A program made the position numbers and the translations under genes. Shown one piece after another: positions 7,821-18,130 of a stretch of DNA of 64,000 nt. Numbering within the stretch: the first letter of the stretch is position 1; the number at the start of each line of letters is the position of its first letter. The DNA is from Candidatus Falkowbacteria bacterium (GTDB lineage Bacteria; Patescibacteriota; Patescibacteriia; Patescibacteriales; Patescibacteriaceae): positions 682,001 through 746,000 of the forward strand of contig CP065010.1 in NCBI GenBank assembly GCA_016699775.1. The letters run 5' to 3'. The notes under the pieces were generated by a model. It had not been told where the DNA came from. It made no database searches and was given only the letters and a program-made list of their open reading frames with translations.

Positions 7821-8036
7821 ATGATTTATTTTTCCGCGTATGCCAACCAAAAATTTGGTATTTTAAATAACCACGGTGTTTATATTAGAAAAGAACAAGT
7901 TGAATCAGCCGTGCAATCACCAGACAAACGAGGCAAAATTGGCAGGTATCTGACTTCTGAAAAAGACGGGGTCAAAGTTGTTTATCAAAAAGAGAGTGGA
8001 GTAAAAAAGATTATTACTTTCTATCCAATCAAATAA
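7821..8036 (+). CDS. DUF4258-like small protein, putative toxin of a toxin-antitoxin pair
   Basis: 71 residues with the layout of the RelE/BrnT-like DUF4258 group: an N-terminal strand, a short helix following YIRKEQVESAV, then strands containing KVVYQKES and a C-terminal ITFYP resembling the ITVY ending of the family. It is followed after 1 nt by a DUF2283-like gene, which is the usual partner arrangement. Family assignment is by pattern only. It may be a physiological pair unrelated to the hydrolases that happens to close the operon. Confidence 0.55.
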   Translation: MIYFSAYANQKFGILNNHGVYIRKEQVESAVQSPDKRGKIGRYLTSEKDGVKVVYQKESGVKKIITFYPIK

Positions 8037-8037
8037 T

Positions 8038-8244
8038 ATGCATTACGATCTTGAAGCTAATATTATTAGCTGGGAAATTGGTAAGGGAAATATTACCCGT
8101 GTCAAAGAATTTGGAAATTTTATTGTTCACCTATCAAAGGCTGGGAAGCCAATCCTGGTTGAGATATTGGATGCCTCACGTTTTAAGACAAAGCTTAATA
8201 AAGTAGAAACTATAAAACAAATTAGTGAAGCTTTTGGCAGTTAA
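8038..8244 (+). CDS. DUF2283-like small protein, putative antitoxin
   Basis: 68 residues. The opening MHYDLEANIISWEI and the strand ending ILVEILDASRF match the DUF2283 pattern (YD-x-x-x-D-xx at the N-terminus, GIEILDAS in the core). This fold is commonly found next to DUF4258 proteins. It is separated by 1 nt from the upstream gene, and the terminator at 8262-8290 follows within 20 nt, so it is the last gene of the array transcript. Function as an antitoxin is inferred from pairing only. Confidence 0.55.
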   Translation: MHYDLEANIISWEIGKGNITRVKEFGNFIVHLSKAGKPILVEILDASRFKTKLNKVETIKQISEAFGS

Positions 8245-8261
8245 ATAATTTTGTCTATAAT

Positions 8262-8290
8262 AAAAGACTCTAGGAAATCTAGAGTCTTTT
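8262..8290. terminator. Bidirectional intrinsic terminator
   Basis: AAAAGACTCTAG (8262-8273) pairs perfectly with CTAGAGTCTTTT (8279-8290) around a 5-nt loop, with T- or A-runs at both ends. It closes the plus-strand array and the minus-strand coiled-coil gene. Confidence 0.9.
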
Positions 8291-8303
8291 CTGTATAAAA
8301 ATA

Positions 8304-8879
8304 CTAAACTGCTGGTTGAACTTTTGAAACTTTTCTGGCTTCAAAGTGAGACATCACACCATTAGTTCGTAAAACATCTACCAAAACTTCAAATTGAGTT
8401 TTTATAACCATAGTCTCTTCAATTCTACCAACCCTTGCTTCCAATCTATTAAATTCGGTTTTAGTTACCATAGTCTCCTCGATTCTACCAACTCTTGCTT
8501 CCAATTTATCAAAACGTTCGTTAACTTCCCTCTTGAATTCAGCAAATTTCTCATGAATAGCCTGCATAACTTCGGCAATGGTATGCAGAATTTCATCAAA
8601 GCGGTTATCAGACTGAACAAACTTCGCATCAACCTCATTAAATCTTGTGTCAGCTTGCTCAAACCGTATATTTACTTGGTCAAATTTCTTATCAACTTCA
8701 TCAAATCTTTTATCAATTTGAACAAATTTAGCATCAACTTGATCAAATCTTTCATTAATTTGCTCAAATCGTATATTAACTTGGTCAAATTTCGCATCAA
8801 TACTATCAAATTTACCATTGATAATATTAAGCTGGTTATAAATATCAACTAACGTAATTTCTGGCAATTTCATATTCAT
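8304..8879 (-). CDS. Heptad-repeat coiled-coil protein
   Basis: 191 residues. About residues 15-100 are an almost uninterrupted seven-residue repeat of the type F-[DE]-x-[VI]-x-x-[KR] (for example FDQVDAK, FVQIDKR, FDEVDKK), about a dozen copies. A helical stretch with AIHEKFAEFKREVNERFD follows, then a 21-residue unit beginning LEARVGRIEETMV that occurs twice in tandem. No signal peptide or membrane segment. Such proteins form long parallel coiled coils; similar CPR proteins are often named SMC-like only because of the coil. Function unknown. Two start codons (1 and 3) are possible. The repeats make it prone to length change by recombination. Confidence 0.75.
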   Translation of the reverse strand: MNMKLPEITLVDIYNQLNIINGKFDSIDAKFDQVNIRFEQINERFDQVDAKFVQIDKRFDEVDKKFDQVNIRFEQADTRFNEVDAKFVQSDNRFDEILHTIAEVMQAIHEKFAEFKREVNERFDKLEARVGRIEETMVTKTEFNRLEARVGRIEETMVIKTQFEVLVDVLRTNGVMSHFEARKVSKVQPAV

Positions 8880-8943
8880 TAAATTAATACCGGAGAGATT
8901 TTATTGCTCCATCATATCAGAATATATAGACCTCATCAATACT

Positions 8944-8973
8944 AAAAAACTGCTCTAATCTGAGCAGTTTTTT
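8944..8973 (-). terminator. Intrinsic terminator after rpoC
   Basis: On the minus strand an A-run plus CTGCTC pairs with GAGCAG followed by six T. It lies 28 nt beyond the rpoC stop. Confidence 0.9.
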
Positions 8974-9000
8974 ATTACTGTTGAAATTATGTGGAAAAAA

Positions 9001-12000
9001 TTATTCCTCAATCGCTTTCTTAAAACCTGTTCCAGCTGGAATTGGTCGACCGATAATAACATTTTCTTTTAGACCCTCAAGATAATCAACTTTGCCCGTA
9101 ATCGCAGCATCAATCAGAACCTTAGCTGTTTCCTGGAAAGAAGCCGCTGACAAGAAACTATTAGTTGTTAATGAGGCTTTGGTCATACCCATCAAAAGCT
9201 GACGGCCAATGGCAATATTCTTACCAGCCTTTGTCGCAATAGCATTTTGGCGGTCAAAGACTGACTTTTCAATAATTTCACCGACCAAAAAGTCTGTTTC
9301 AGCACCGTCCTGAATATATATACGAGAAAACATCTGTCGAGCGATTGTCTCAATATGTTTATCATTCAAAGGTTGACCTTGAGAAGAATAAACATACTGA
9401 ATTTCTTTAACAATATAACGTTGAGTTTCAGAAATACCACGAAGCTCAAATAAATGTTGAAGATCAAGACTACCGTCACTTAATTGTTGACCAGCTTCAA
9501 CTGTCTCACCATCCTTAACCCAGACATTAAAGGTACGAGGAATAATATATTCTTTGGATTTTTCAACTTGAGCCACTACTTTAACATATTTTTCCTCAGT
9601 CTTTACCACACCGGCTCGAGCTGCCTTAACAACTACTTCTCCAGCTCTAAACAAAGGTGCATCTTTTTTAACCTTATCACCATCAGCCACTAAGACTTCA
9701 ACTTTAGCGCGTTTCTTTTTTGGAGCACCTTTTTCACCTTCAATATTTTTTTCAGCCAAAACCGCTTCAGCAAAATAATATTTATCAGTTTCTTCCCCAT
9801 CATGCAAAATAGAAACCAGTCGGTTCTGATTATTACCTTCAGCTCGTAATTCTGTAACCTGTACCTTACCACCAACTTCAGCAATAAAAGCCTTACGCTT
9901 TGGAGAACGAGCTTCAAAGATTTCTTCAACACGAGGCAAACCTTGAGTGATATCATCTTGGTCAGCTACACCACCAGTGTGGAAGGTACGCATTGTTAAC
10001 TGGGTTCCTGGCTCACCAATTGACTGAGCGGCAATAATTCCAACAGCAGTACCTACTTTAACTAATTTATTATAAGCCAAGTCATAACCATAACACTTTT
10101 GACAAACACCACGGTGAAGGTGACAATGCAAGACTGATCGAACGGTGGCGGTTAATATATCTTCTGAAGCAAGTTCATCACCAATATCTTCAGTAATTAA
10201 TTCACCTTTTTTTACCAATACTTTACCAGCTGCATTCTTTAATTCATCAACCAAAAATCTACCAACAATTCTCTTAATTAATGGACGACCCATTTCATTA
10301 CTTTCCTCTCTGGTCATTGTTAAACCTTCATCACTATTGCAATCTTCATCCATAATAACCACATCCTGAGCAACGTCAACCAAACGTCGGGTTAAGTAAC
10401 CGGCATTCGAAGTTCGTAGCGCGGTATCAGACAAACCTTTACGCACACCGTGAGTAGCAATGAAGTATTCCAAAACATCAAAACCTTTCTTAAAGTTTCC
10501 CTTTACCGGCAATTCAATAATCTTACCAGAAGGTGAAGTAACTAAACCTTTCATTCCTAAAATCTGAGTTAACTGAGCCCAAGATCCACGAGCTCCAGAC
10601 TCAATCATTGAATAAACTGGTCCATCTTTATCAAGTGAGGTTGTACAAATTGCTGTTACTTCTTCTTTCACCTTGGTCCATAGTTCAATTGTTTTACTAT
10701 AACGTTCACTTTCAGTTAACAAACCTTCGTCATAGTAATTCATAATTTCTTCAGCCTTACCCTCGGCAGTTCTAACTAATTCATGAACATTTTCAAAGTC
10801 AGGTAAATCACCCATTCCCCAAGACAAACCACTTCGAGTGATATAGCCGAAACTAACATTTTTCATTTCATCAAGAAGTTGAACAGTTCGATCTTCGCCA
10901 TATCGTCGGTAACAATCTTTTACCATATTCTTAACCTTGCCCTTACCAACAACTTCATTAACATAGCGCAAATCCTCAGGTAGCAAATCATTAAAAATAA
11001 TTCTACCAACAGTTGTTTCAACTAAACCTTTTCCTTCCAGCAATACATTAATTGGTTGTCGTAAACGAACACCTCCAAGCTGATAGGCAGCTTTGGCTTC
11101 TAATGGAGAATGAAAATGTCGCGTTGCCTTAACACTTCCCTGCTCCAAACTTGTCATATAGAACGTTCCCCAAACAATATCTTTATCTGGAGCCACAACT
11201 GGATCTCCGGTCGCTGGTTTTAATAAGTTATGGGAAGCCAACATTAAATCTCTTGCTTCAGCAATTGCCTCTTCAGTTAGTGGAACGTGAACAGCCATTT
11301 GGTCTCCATCAAAGTCAGCGTTAAAAGCTGTACAAACTAATGGGTGAATCTGCAGAGCCAAACCTTCAATCAAAATTGGACGAAAAGCTTGGATACCTAA
11401 ACGGTGTAAGGTTGGAGCTCGGTTGAGTAATACAAAAGCTCCCTTAATAATTTCTTCTAAAATATCCCAGACTTCATCATGTCCAGCTTCAATATATCGT
11501 GAAGCACTGCGAACGTTGTGAACAATTTCTCTCTCAATTAATTTTGAAATAATAAATGGCTTAAAGAGTTCAATAGCCATACGCTTTGGGACACCACATT
11601 GATCAAGACGCAAGTTTGGATTTACAACGATAACGCTTCGACCTGAATAGTCAATACGTTTTCCAAGTAGGTTTTGACGGAAACGACCTTGCTTACCTTT
11701 CAATGAATCAGCCAAAGACTTAAGCATGCGCTTTTGACCAGTTGAAGCCACCACAGTCTTTCCATGTCGAATTGAGTTATCAATCAAAGCATCAACTGCT
11801 TCTTGTAACATACGCTTTTCATTACGACAAATAACTTCTGGCGCATTTAATTCTAATAATTGTTTTAGACGATTATTTCGATTAATAATACGTCGATATA
11901 AATCGTTTAAGTCAGAAGTAGCAAAGCGACCACCATCCAAAGCAACCATTGGGCGTAAATCAGGAGGAATAACTGGAACAACTTTCATAACCATCCAGGC

Positions 12001-12924
12001 TGGATTCACATTATTAGCTTTTAAATTCTTAAAGAATTTCAAACGCTTAATAAGTTTTTCTTTCTTTGACTCAACGGCATCTACTAAGACTTTTTCTAAT
12101 TGTTTTATTTCTTTGGTTAAATCTAAACGTTCTAGCAAAGCCCGAACTGCTTCAGCGCCAATACCGGCACTAAAAATATGTCCATATTTAAGACTTAAAT
12201 TCTGGTAAATATTTTCGGAAATAATAGTCAAAGGCTTTAAGTCTTTTAATTCTTTTTGTGCTTGACTAAAAGCAGAGTCTAAACCAAGCATTTTTTCATC
12301 ACGAATTTTTTCTAAACTGGCGATTTCTCGTTCTGCCGTATCTGTGGCTTCAAGTTGACTCTTTCCTTCTTTAGTCATTTTAGCTTTTGCAGATTTTATT
12401 TTACCAACTTGTTCTGAAAAATCAGCATCCAAAGATTTTTTCTTGGCTTTATACTCAGCTTTAATCTGATCAATTGTCGCTTGCTTCAATTCTTCATTAA
12501 CATCAGTAATTACAAAACTGGCAAAGTAGACTACTTTTTCCAAAGATTGCATGGAAAGATCTAAAGCCAAACCAACCTTTGAAGACAAACCACGTAGAAA
12601 CCAAATATGGGTAACTGGAGTTTCTAATTTAATATGTCCCATGCGTTCACGACGCACCAAACTACGTGTTACTTCCACGCCACATTTATCACAAATAATT
12701 CCTTTATAACGAATTTTTTTATACTTACCACAATAACATTCCCAGTCTTTTGATGGACCAAAAATTCTTTCACAGAACAAACCATCTTTTTCTGGCTTTT
12801 GTGTTCGATAGTTAATAGTTTCAGGACGTGTTACTTCGCCATGAGACCATTCAAAAATATTTTCAGGTGAAGCCAATTTCAACTTAATGGCCTCAAAATC
12901 ATTGCTTCTAATCGGGTTGATCAT
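9001..12924 (-). CDS. rpoC: DNA-directed RNA polymerase subunit beta'
   Basis: 1307 residues, the expected bacterial beta' size without the large lineage insertions. The N-terminal zinc finger is visible (CYCGKYKK, then ICDKCGVEV, about 62-80). The catalytic [14 protein letters not shown] motif lies near 535, where the three Asp hold the active-site Mg2+. The second zinc cluster is near 940 ([15 protein letters not shown]), followed by [18 protein letters not shown] of the trigger-loop/bridge region. It follows rpoB with a 21-nt gap and shares its transcript. Forms the core polymerase with beta, alpha and omega, which are not in this window. Confidence 0.98.
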   Translation of the reverse strand: MINPIRSNDFEAIKLKLASPENIFEWSHGEVTRPETINYRTQKPEKDGLFCERIFGPSKDWECYCGKYKKIRYKGIICDKCGVEVTRSLVRRERMGHIKLETPVTHIWFLRGLSSKVGLALDLSMQSLEKVVYFASFVITDVNEELKQATIDQIKAEYKAKKKSLDADFSEQVGKIKSAKAKMTKEGKSQLEATDTAEREIASLEKIRDEKMLGLDSAFSQAQKELKDLKPLTIISENIYQNLSLKYGHIFSAGIGAEAVRALLERLDLTKEIKQLEKVLVDAVESKKEKLIKRLKFFKNLKANNVNPAWMVMKVVPVIPPDLRPMVALDGGRFATSDLNDLYRRIINRNNRLKQLLELNAPEVICRNEKRMLQEAVDALIDNSIRHGKTVVASTGQKRMLKSLADSLKGKQGRFRQNLLGKRIDYSGRSVIVVNPNLRLDQCGVPKRMAIELFKPFIISKLIEREIVHNVRSASRYIEAGHDEVWDILEEIIKGAFVLLNRAPTLHRLGIQAFRPILIEGLALQIHPLVCTAFNADFDGDQMAVHVPLTEEAIAEARDLMLASHNLLKPATGDPVVAPDKDIVWGTFYMTSLEQGSVKATRHFHSPLEAKAAYQLGGVRLRQPINVLLEGKGLVETTVGRIIFNDLLPEDLRYVNEVVGKGKVKNMVKDCYRRYGEDRTVQLLDEMKNVSFGYITRSGLSWGMGDLPDFENVHELVRTAEGKAEEIMNYYDEGLLTESERYSKTIELWTKVKEEVTAICTTSLDKDGPVYSMIESGARGSWAQLTQILGMKGLVTSPSGKIIELPVKGNFKKGFDVLEYFIATHGVRKGLSDTALRTSNAGYLTRRLVDVAQDVVIMDEDCNSDEGLTMTREESNEMGRPLIKRIVGRFLVDELKNAAGKVLVKKGELITEDIGDELASEDILTATVRSVLHCHLHRGVCQKCYGYDLAYNKLVKVGTAVGIIAAQSIGEPGTQLTMRTFHTGGVADQDDITQGLPRVEEIFEARSPKRKAFIAEVGGKVQVTELRAEGNNQNRLVSILHDGEETDKYYFAEAVLAEKNIEGEKGAPKKKRAKVEVLVADGDKVKKDAPLFRAGEVVVKAARAGVVKTEEKYVKVVAQVEKSKEYIIPRTFNVWVKDGETVEAGQQLSDGSLDLQHLFELRGISETQRYIVKEIQYVYSSQGQPLNDKHIETIARQMFSRIYIQDGAETDFLVGEIIEKSVFDRQNAIATKAGKNIAIGRQLLMGMTKASLTTNSFLSAASFQETAKVLIDAAITGKVDYLEGLKENVIIGRPIPAGTGFKKAIEE

Positions 12925-12945
12925 ATATGTGTATAAATAATGATT

Positions 12946-15900
12946 TTAAATAGCCTCAGTTTCTTCAGGCTTTGGCGCCGAGACGAAGGGCGGCCGTGGT
13001 GAAGGATCATATTCTTCATTACCTTTTTCAAGGGCAATAGGCTGATTATTTTTATCTAATAACTCAACATCTAGACCCAGACCTTTTAATTCACGGACTA
13101 AAACGTTGAATGATTCTGGCACATTTAATTTTCTAATTGTTTCTCCTTTGATAATTGATTCATAAGCTTTTGATCGACCAGAAACATCGTCAGATTTAAT
13201 TGTTAATATTTCTTGTAAGCTGTGAGCTGCGCCATAGGCTTCCAAAGCCCAGACTTCCATTTCTCCAAAACGTTGTCCACCGAATTGAGCTTTTCCACCA
13301 AGCGGCTGCTGAGTAATCAATGAGTATGGACCAATTGAACGTTGGTGAATCTTATCTTCAACCATGTGGTTCAATTTCAACATGTATTTATAACCAACAG
13401 TCACTTTATTATCAAAACGTTGACCACTCTTTCCGTTAAAGAGAGTTACTTTTCCATCTTCAGGTAAACCAGCTTCAATCAACTGCTCACGAATTGTTTC
13501 TTCGTTAATACCATTTAATGGTGGGGTGGCAACCGTGTAATTTAATTTATGAGCCGCAAAACCTAAGTGAGTTTCTAACAACTGTCCAAGGTTCATACGA
13601 GAGACAACTCCCAATGGAGATAAAATAATATCAATTGGGGTTCCATCTTCTAGATAAGGCATATCTTCTGGCGGCACGATTTTTGAAACAACGCCCTTGT
13701 TTCCGTGACGACCAGCCATTTTATCACCAGCGCGAATTTTTCGAAGGTTAGCAACAGTAACTTGAATTGATTGAATAACACCGGCAGAAAGTTTATCACC
13801 TTGTTCACGGGAGAAAATTTTAACATCAACCACTTTTCCGTGTTCACCATGTTCAAGATATAATGATGAGTCACGAACATCTTTGGCTTTATCACCAAAA
13901 ATAGCGCGAAGTAATTTTTCTTCAGCTGAAAGCTCTGTTTCACCTTTTGGAGTAATTTTACCAACCAAAATATCACCGCTGGAAACTTCAGCGCCAATTC
14001 TGATAATACCGCGTTCATCAAGGTTATTTAATTTTTCTTCTGAAATGTTTGGAATGTCGTTGGTCACAATTTCTGCACCAAGTTTTGTATCACGAACATC
14101 AATTGTATAGTGTTCAATATGAATAGAAGAATATAAATCTTCTTTCACTAAACGTTCCGAAATAATTACGGCGTCTTCATAGTTAAATCCTTCCCAAGTC
14201 ATAAAGGCGACCAAGACGTTATTACCTAAAGCTAACTCTCCATTATCAACCGCTGAGGCATCTGTTAAAATTTGACCTTTCTTCACACTGTCACCACGAC
14301 TAATAATTGGTCGTTGATTAATACAGGTTGAAGCATTTGAACGTAAAAATTTACTGAGCTTATATGTATAGTCTTTGCCTTTTTTATCACGAATCACAAT
14401 CTGGGTTCCATCAGCGCGGATCACTTCACCGTCAGCTTCTGCTAAGACAACGTGACCTGAATCAGAAGCGGCACGACCTTCAACACCGGTTCCAACAATT
14501 GGAGCTCTGGCAGCAATCAAAGGAACAGCCTGACGTTGCATGTTTGTTCCCATTAAGGCACGAATACCATCATCATGTTCTAAGAAAGGAATTAATGAAG
14601 TAGCCACGGAAACAATCTGGTTAGCCGCTACACCCATTAAATTAATTTTTGAAACATCTTCAATGGCCGGTTCACCAAACTTTCTAACTTCAGCTTTTTC
14701 AACTGTAAAATGTCCTTCTTTATCAACTGGGGTTGTGAAAGCTGTGGAAATATATTTTTCTTCTTCAAAAGCATCTAAATAAATAATTTCTTCAGTAACA
14801 TGAGACTTACCAGAAGCATCAACTTCAACTTTTCGGTATGGAGCTTCAATAAAACCATAATTATTTAATCGTGCATAACTAGCAAAGTGACCAACTAAAC
14901 CAATGTTTGGACCTTCTGGTGTAGCAATCGGACAAATACGACTATAGTGAGTGGTGTGTACGTCTCGAACTTCGAAACCAGCGCGTTCACGAGTTAAGCC
15001 ACCAGGTCCCATAGCTGACAAACGTCGCTTGTGTTCAAGCTCAGCTAGAGGATTTGTTTGGTCCATGAACTGTGAAAGCTGGGAAGACATAAAGAATTCC
15101 TTAACCACACTCATAACCGGACGAGCATTAATCAATTTATTTGGGCTCAATGAGTCAAGCTCCATAATACTCATCTTGTCTTTGATAATACGCTCCATAC
15201 GAGCCAAACCAATACGAGTTTTATTTTGAATCAATTCACCAATAGCCCGAACACGACGATTGCCTAAGTGGTCAATATCATCTTCTCTTTCTTGAGTAAT
15301 ATTTAAACGAATAATTTCTGAAATAATAGCTACCAAATCTTCACGACGTAAAATACGAGTTGATTTATTGTTTGGAATATCAAAACCAAAACGCTTGTTT
15401 AATTTATAACGACCAACACGGTCAAAGTCATAGCGATCAAAACGAAAAAACATTGAGTGAATTAACTGCTTGGCATTATCAGCGGTCGCTAAGTCTCCTG
15501 GACGAATTCTCTTGTACACTTCAATCAAACCTTCAGCTTCATCTTTGGCTGTATCTTTACCCAAGGTCGCTTCAATATAATCCATCTCACCTTGGTTTAC
15601 TTCTTTGAATAATTGACGAATTTCATCATCAGCACCAAAACCAAAAGCCCGTAACAAAGATGTCACTGCTACTTTTCGTTTGCGATCAATTCTGGCCCAA
15701 ATTACTCCGCCTGCATCAGTTTCCAATTCAATCCAAGCTCCTCGGTTTGGAATAATTTTTGCACCATAATATTTTCGTCCTCGAATCTGTTCGGCTGAGA
15801 AAATAACACCCGCTGAACGAATGAGCTGAGAAACAATAGCTCTTTCAATACCGTTAATAATGAAAGTTCCATTTTTCGTCATCAATGGAAAATCACCCAA

Positions 15901-16239
15901 GAAAACTTCTTGAGTTATTTTTTCTCCAGTCTTTTTATTTAGCAAAGTTGTTTCAACACGCAACGAAGCTTCGTAGGTCACATTCTTAGCCTTACTTTCA
16001 GCTTCATCAAACTTTGCTTCATCAAGATAATACTTACCAAAATGCAATTCTAACTCCCGACCAATAAAATCTGTGATCGGAGAAATCTCATCAAATAAAT
16101 CTGCTAAACCTTCTTTCAAAAACCAAGCATACGAATCCTTTTGAACTTCTATTAAGTCAGGCATTGGAATAACTGCATTCTGACTTGTGAAGTATTTTCG
16201 TGGTGTATGGACACGAACGGCGGAGGAAGACTTAGGCAT
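12946..16239 (-). CDS. rpoB: DNA-directed RNA polymerase subunit beta
   Basis: 1097 residues from ATG 16239. An in-frame start at 16311 is rejected because family members begin shortly before the PRKYF motif and the extra 24 residues look like untranslated leader. The rifampicin cluster is intact ([15 protein letters not shown], then [13 protein letters not shown]). So are [13 protein letters not shown] and the C-terminal [21 protein letters not shown]. The sequence after that gives the clamp contact. It is first gene of the rpoB-rpoC transcript, with an unusually long leader (see 16461 and 16579). In many bacteria rplJL precedes rpoB; here murE lies upstream instead, so the operon has been separated. 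Confidence 0.97.
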   Translation of the reverse strand: MPKSSSAVRVHTPRKYFTSQNAVIPMPDLIEVQKDSYAWFLKEGLADLFDEISPITDFIGRELELHFGKYYLDEAKFDEAESKAKNVTYEASLRVETTLLNKKTGEKITQEVFLGDFPLMTKNGTFIINGIERAIVSQLIRSAGVIFSAEQIRGRKYYGAKIIPNRGAWIELETDAGGVIWARIDRKRKVAVTSLLRAFGFGADDEIRQLFKEVNQGEMDYIEATLGKDTAKDEAEGLIEVYKRIRPGDLATADNAKQLIHSMFFRFDRYDFDRVGRYKLNKRFGFDIPNNKSTRILRREDLVAIISEIIRLNITQEREDDIDHLGNRRVRAIGELIQNKTRIGLARMERIIKDKMSIMELDSLSPNKLINARPVMSVVKEFFMSSQLSQFMDQTNPLAELEHKRRLSAMGPGGLTRERAGFEVRDVHTTHYSRICPIATPEGPNIGLVGHFASYARLNNYGFIEAPYRKVEVDASGKSHVTEEIIYLDAFEEEKYISTAFTTPVDKEGHFTVEKAEVRKFGEPAIEDVSKINLMGVAANQIVSVATSLIPFLEHDDGIRALMGTNMQRQAVPLIAARAPIVGTGVEGRAASDSGHVVLAEADGEVIRADGTQIVIRDKKGKDYTYKLSKFLRSNASTCINQRPIISRGDSVKKGQILTDASAVDNGELALGNNVLVAFMTWEGFNYEDAVIISERLVKEDLYSSIHIEHYTIDVRDTKLGAEIVTNDIPNISEEKLNNLDERGIIRIGAEVSSGDILVGKITPKGETELSAEEKLLRAIFGDKAKDVRDSSLYLEHGEHGKVVDVKIFSREQGDKLSAGVIQSIQVTVANLRKIRAGDKMAGRHGNKGVVSKIVPPEDMPYLEDGTPIDIILSPLGVVSRMNLGQLLETHLGFAAHKLNYTVATPPLNGINEETIREQLIEAGLPEDGKVTLFNGKSGQRFDNKVTVGYKYMLKLNHMVEDKIHQRSIGPYSLITQQPLGGKAQFGGQRFGEMEVWALEAYGAAHSLQEILTIKSDDVSGRSKAYESIIKGETIRKLNVPESFNVLVRELKGLGLDVELLDKNNQPIALEKGNEEYDPSPRPPFVSAPKPEETEAI

Positions 16240-16349
16240 AGATTGGGGGTAATAAGTATAAAGTAAAAAGTAGTAAGTAGAAAAAATATTGCATGGCTTT
16301 TCCTGACTCACTAGTTGTTACTTTACACTCGTTACTATTTAATACGACA

Positions 16350-16378
16350 AACGTCTCAATCAACTCAATTGAGGCGTT
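16350..16378 (-). promoter_or_regulatory. Hairpin in the rpoB leader
   Basis: Arms AACGTCTCAAT (16350-16360) and ATTGAGGCGTT (16368-16378) pair over 11 bp with one G-T wobble and a 7-nt loop. No T-tract follows on the minus strand, so it is a leader structure rather than a terminator. Confidence 0.5.
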
Positions 16379-16460
16379 ATCATGAATAAAATATTTAAAT
16401 ATTGATAGCCGAAGACTGCGTATGCGTAAAAATAAATTTCTGAAAAATGTCAAAAAAAAC

Positions 16461-16517
16461 AAAAAAACGGCCTATATAGTAGAAATCAGTGATTGGCGGA
16501 CTGAAAACTTCTGGCCG
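16461..16517 (-). promoter_or_regulatory. Attenuator-like hairpin with T-tract in the rpoB leader
   Basis: Read on the minus strand, CGGCC (16513-16517) pairs with GGCCG (16468-16472). Inside it AGAA/TTCT and CAGT/ACTG nest, and seven T follow immediately (16461-16467). It sits between the likely rpoBC promoter (16579-16607) and the rpoB start, so it would terminate or gate transcription before rpoB. Confidence 0.55.
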
Positions 16518-16578
16518 AAGCAAATTGTAAGGTTATAACACAATATAGTATAAAAACGTTTCACAAAATAGCTTCTTT

Positions 16579-16607
16579 AGATTAACAATTATTATCCAAA
16601 CTGTCAA
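16579..16607 (-). promoter_or_regulatory. Predicted rpoBC promoter
   Basis: On the minus strand TTGACA (16602-16607), a 17-nt spacer and TAATCT (16579-16584). The implied leader is about 330 nt. The rest of the 460-base gap 16240-16699 holds the two leader hairpins above and a second TTGACA (16634-16639) without a good -10. Confidence 0.7.
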
Positions 16608-16699
16608 CAGTTTTACAAAGCCAAAAATAATATTGTCAAGTATGCTATTTTTAATTTAAAATTAGCCATTTTATTAGAATGTATCCAAAAAATGATTTG

Positions 16700-18127
16700 C
16701 TAATTGTCTGACTTATCCACAGTTTGATATCCTAAATGCTCCAATTCCTCACGACAGACCTTTCTATCGTCCCAAGGCTCTTTAACCCCCCTAGATCGAC
16801 AGATAGCCTGCTCACTTCCCTTCCCCGTAATAAGGACAACATCACCAGCTTGAGCGAGCTTCAACGCCTCATGGATTGCTTGCCGTCGGTCTAGATACGT
16901 AAATAAATCTACATTCATACGCTTATCAGTTGTCGCCGTACCGGCAACAACTTCAGCTATAATAGTTTCAGGATTTTCATCATATGGATCCTCGTCCGTT
17001 ACAATCATAATGTCAGATCGCCTTCCGGCAATCTCTCCAAGAATTGGACGCCGTGATTTATCACGACCACCACCAGTTGAGCCCAATACATGAATAATTC
17101 TATTATGCGGTAAAGTTGCGACTGTTTCATACAACTTGCTAACGGCCTGAGGTTCAAAAGCATAATCAACTATAACTGTGAATGGTTGTCCAACGTTAAT
17201 TCTTTCCAAGCGACCAGCAACGCCAGAAATTTTTTCAATACCAATTTTTAATCTATCTAGAGTCATTGATTGTGCAAGTCCAACACTCAGACTTGCTAAA
17301 ATATTTTGACGATTAAAATCACCAAGTAAATTAACTGCGACTTTTGTAGTGCCAAAAACTAAGTATGACTGACCATTAGTTTTTGCTGTTGAGGCTACAA
17401 TTTCTTTTACATCAGCATTGAAGACTGGTTTTGGCTTCCCAACTTCAGCAATTCGGAAAGCCCATTTTTCTTCTGCCCAAAAATCCAAAAAATATTCTGC
17501 ATGTTCATCGTTACCATTAACTATTATAGTTTTCTTAATCCTCATTAATTCAGTTTTCTGCAAACCACTTTTTGGTTTTTTAATTTTAAAGGTTTCATCA
17601 GCATATTTTGTTTTGCCATTTTTCAAATGAGCAAATAACATCCCTTTGGCTTCTTTATAATTTTCAAAACTACCATGGGATTCAATATGCTCAGGGTATA
17701 AACACGTAAACAAGACAATATCATAATTAATAAAACGATGACGATATTGAATAATCCCTTCTGATGATGTTTCAATAATTGCGTAATGACAACCATTCTT
17801 CACCATTTTTCGTAACATCTGGTGAGTAAATAAACGACCAACCATTGTCATTTTTTTATTATTCAGCCATTCATTTTCTCCATCACCAAACATAGCTGTG
17901 GAAGTATAGCCAACTTTATATCCAGCCTCTTGTAACATCTTGGCAATTAAATAGGTGGTAGTAGTTTTTCCAGTCGTTCCCGTAACACCAATTACAATTA
18001 ATTTTTCACTTGGCCAGCGATAAATAATATTTGCTGCCACGCCCAAAAAAAAGTGATACAAAGGCCACAGTAAGGTAAAAACTTTTTTGGGAATATAGCG
18101 TTTTATTGTCAGAAGAATCTTGTCCAT
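16700..18127 (-). CDS. murE: MurE-like UDP-N-acetylmuramyl-tripeptide synthetase
   Basis: 475 residues. Mur-ligase ATP loop VTGTTGKTTTTYLI (about 48-61), central-domain motifs IETSSEGI and EHIESHGSFENYKEAKG (the lysine that is carbamylated in MurE lies in this region), and C-terminal VLGSTGGGRDKSRRP and LITGKGSEQ, the last corresponding to the GKGHE motif. Adds the third residue to the UDP-MurNAc peptide in the cytoplasm. The DNPR selectivity motif for meso-DAP is replaced by EDPY (VTDEDPYDENP), so the third amino acid may not be meso-DAP. The N-terminus has a hydrophobic stretch (about 17-38) not usual for soluble MurE. Third gene of ruvA-femAB-murE, 3 nt after femAB. Confidence 0.85.
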   Translation of the reverse strand: MDKILLTIKRYIPKKVFTLLWPLYHFFLGVAANIIYRWPSEKLIVIGVTGTTGKTTTTYLIAKMLQEAGYKVGYTSTAMFGDGENEWLNNKKMTMVGRLFTHQMLRKMVKNGCHYAIIETSSEGIIQYRHRFINYDIVLFTCLYPEHIESHGSFENYKEAKGMLFAHLKNGKTKYADETFKIKKPKSGLQKTELMRIKKTIIVNGNDEHAEYFLDFWAEEKWAFRIAEVGKPKPVFNADVKEIVASTAKTNGQSYLVFGTTKVAVNLLGDFNRQNILASLSVGLAQSMTLDRLKIGIEKISGVAGRLERINVGQPFTVIVDYAFEPQAVSKLYETVATLPHNRIIHVLGSTGGGRDKSRRPILGEIAGRRSDIMIVTDEDPYDENPETIIAEVVAGTATTDKRMNVDLFTYLDRRQAIHEALKLAQAGDVVLITGKGSEQAICRSRGVKEPWDDRKVCREELEHLGYQTVDKSDN

Positions 18128-18130
18128 AAC

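Noticed and set aside
8394..8852. 152-residue plus-strand ORF opposite the coiled-coil gene
   Set aside because: Its periodic Phe/Asn/Ile pattern is the antisense reading of the heptad repeats.
16240..16462. Upstream extension of rpoB and a 76-residue ORF in the leader
   Set aside because: AT-rich leader sequence; family N-termini and the hairpins support translation from 16239.
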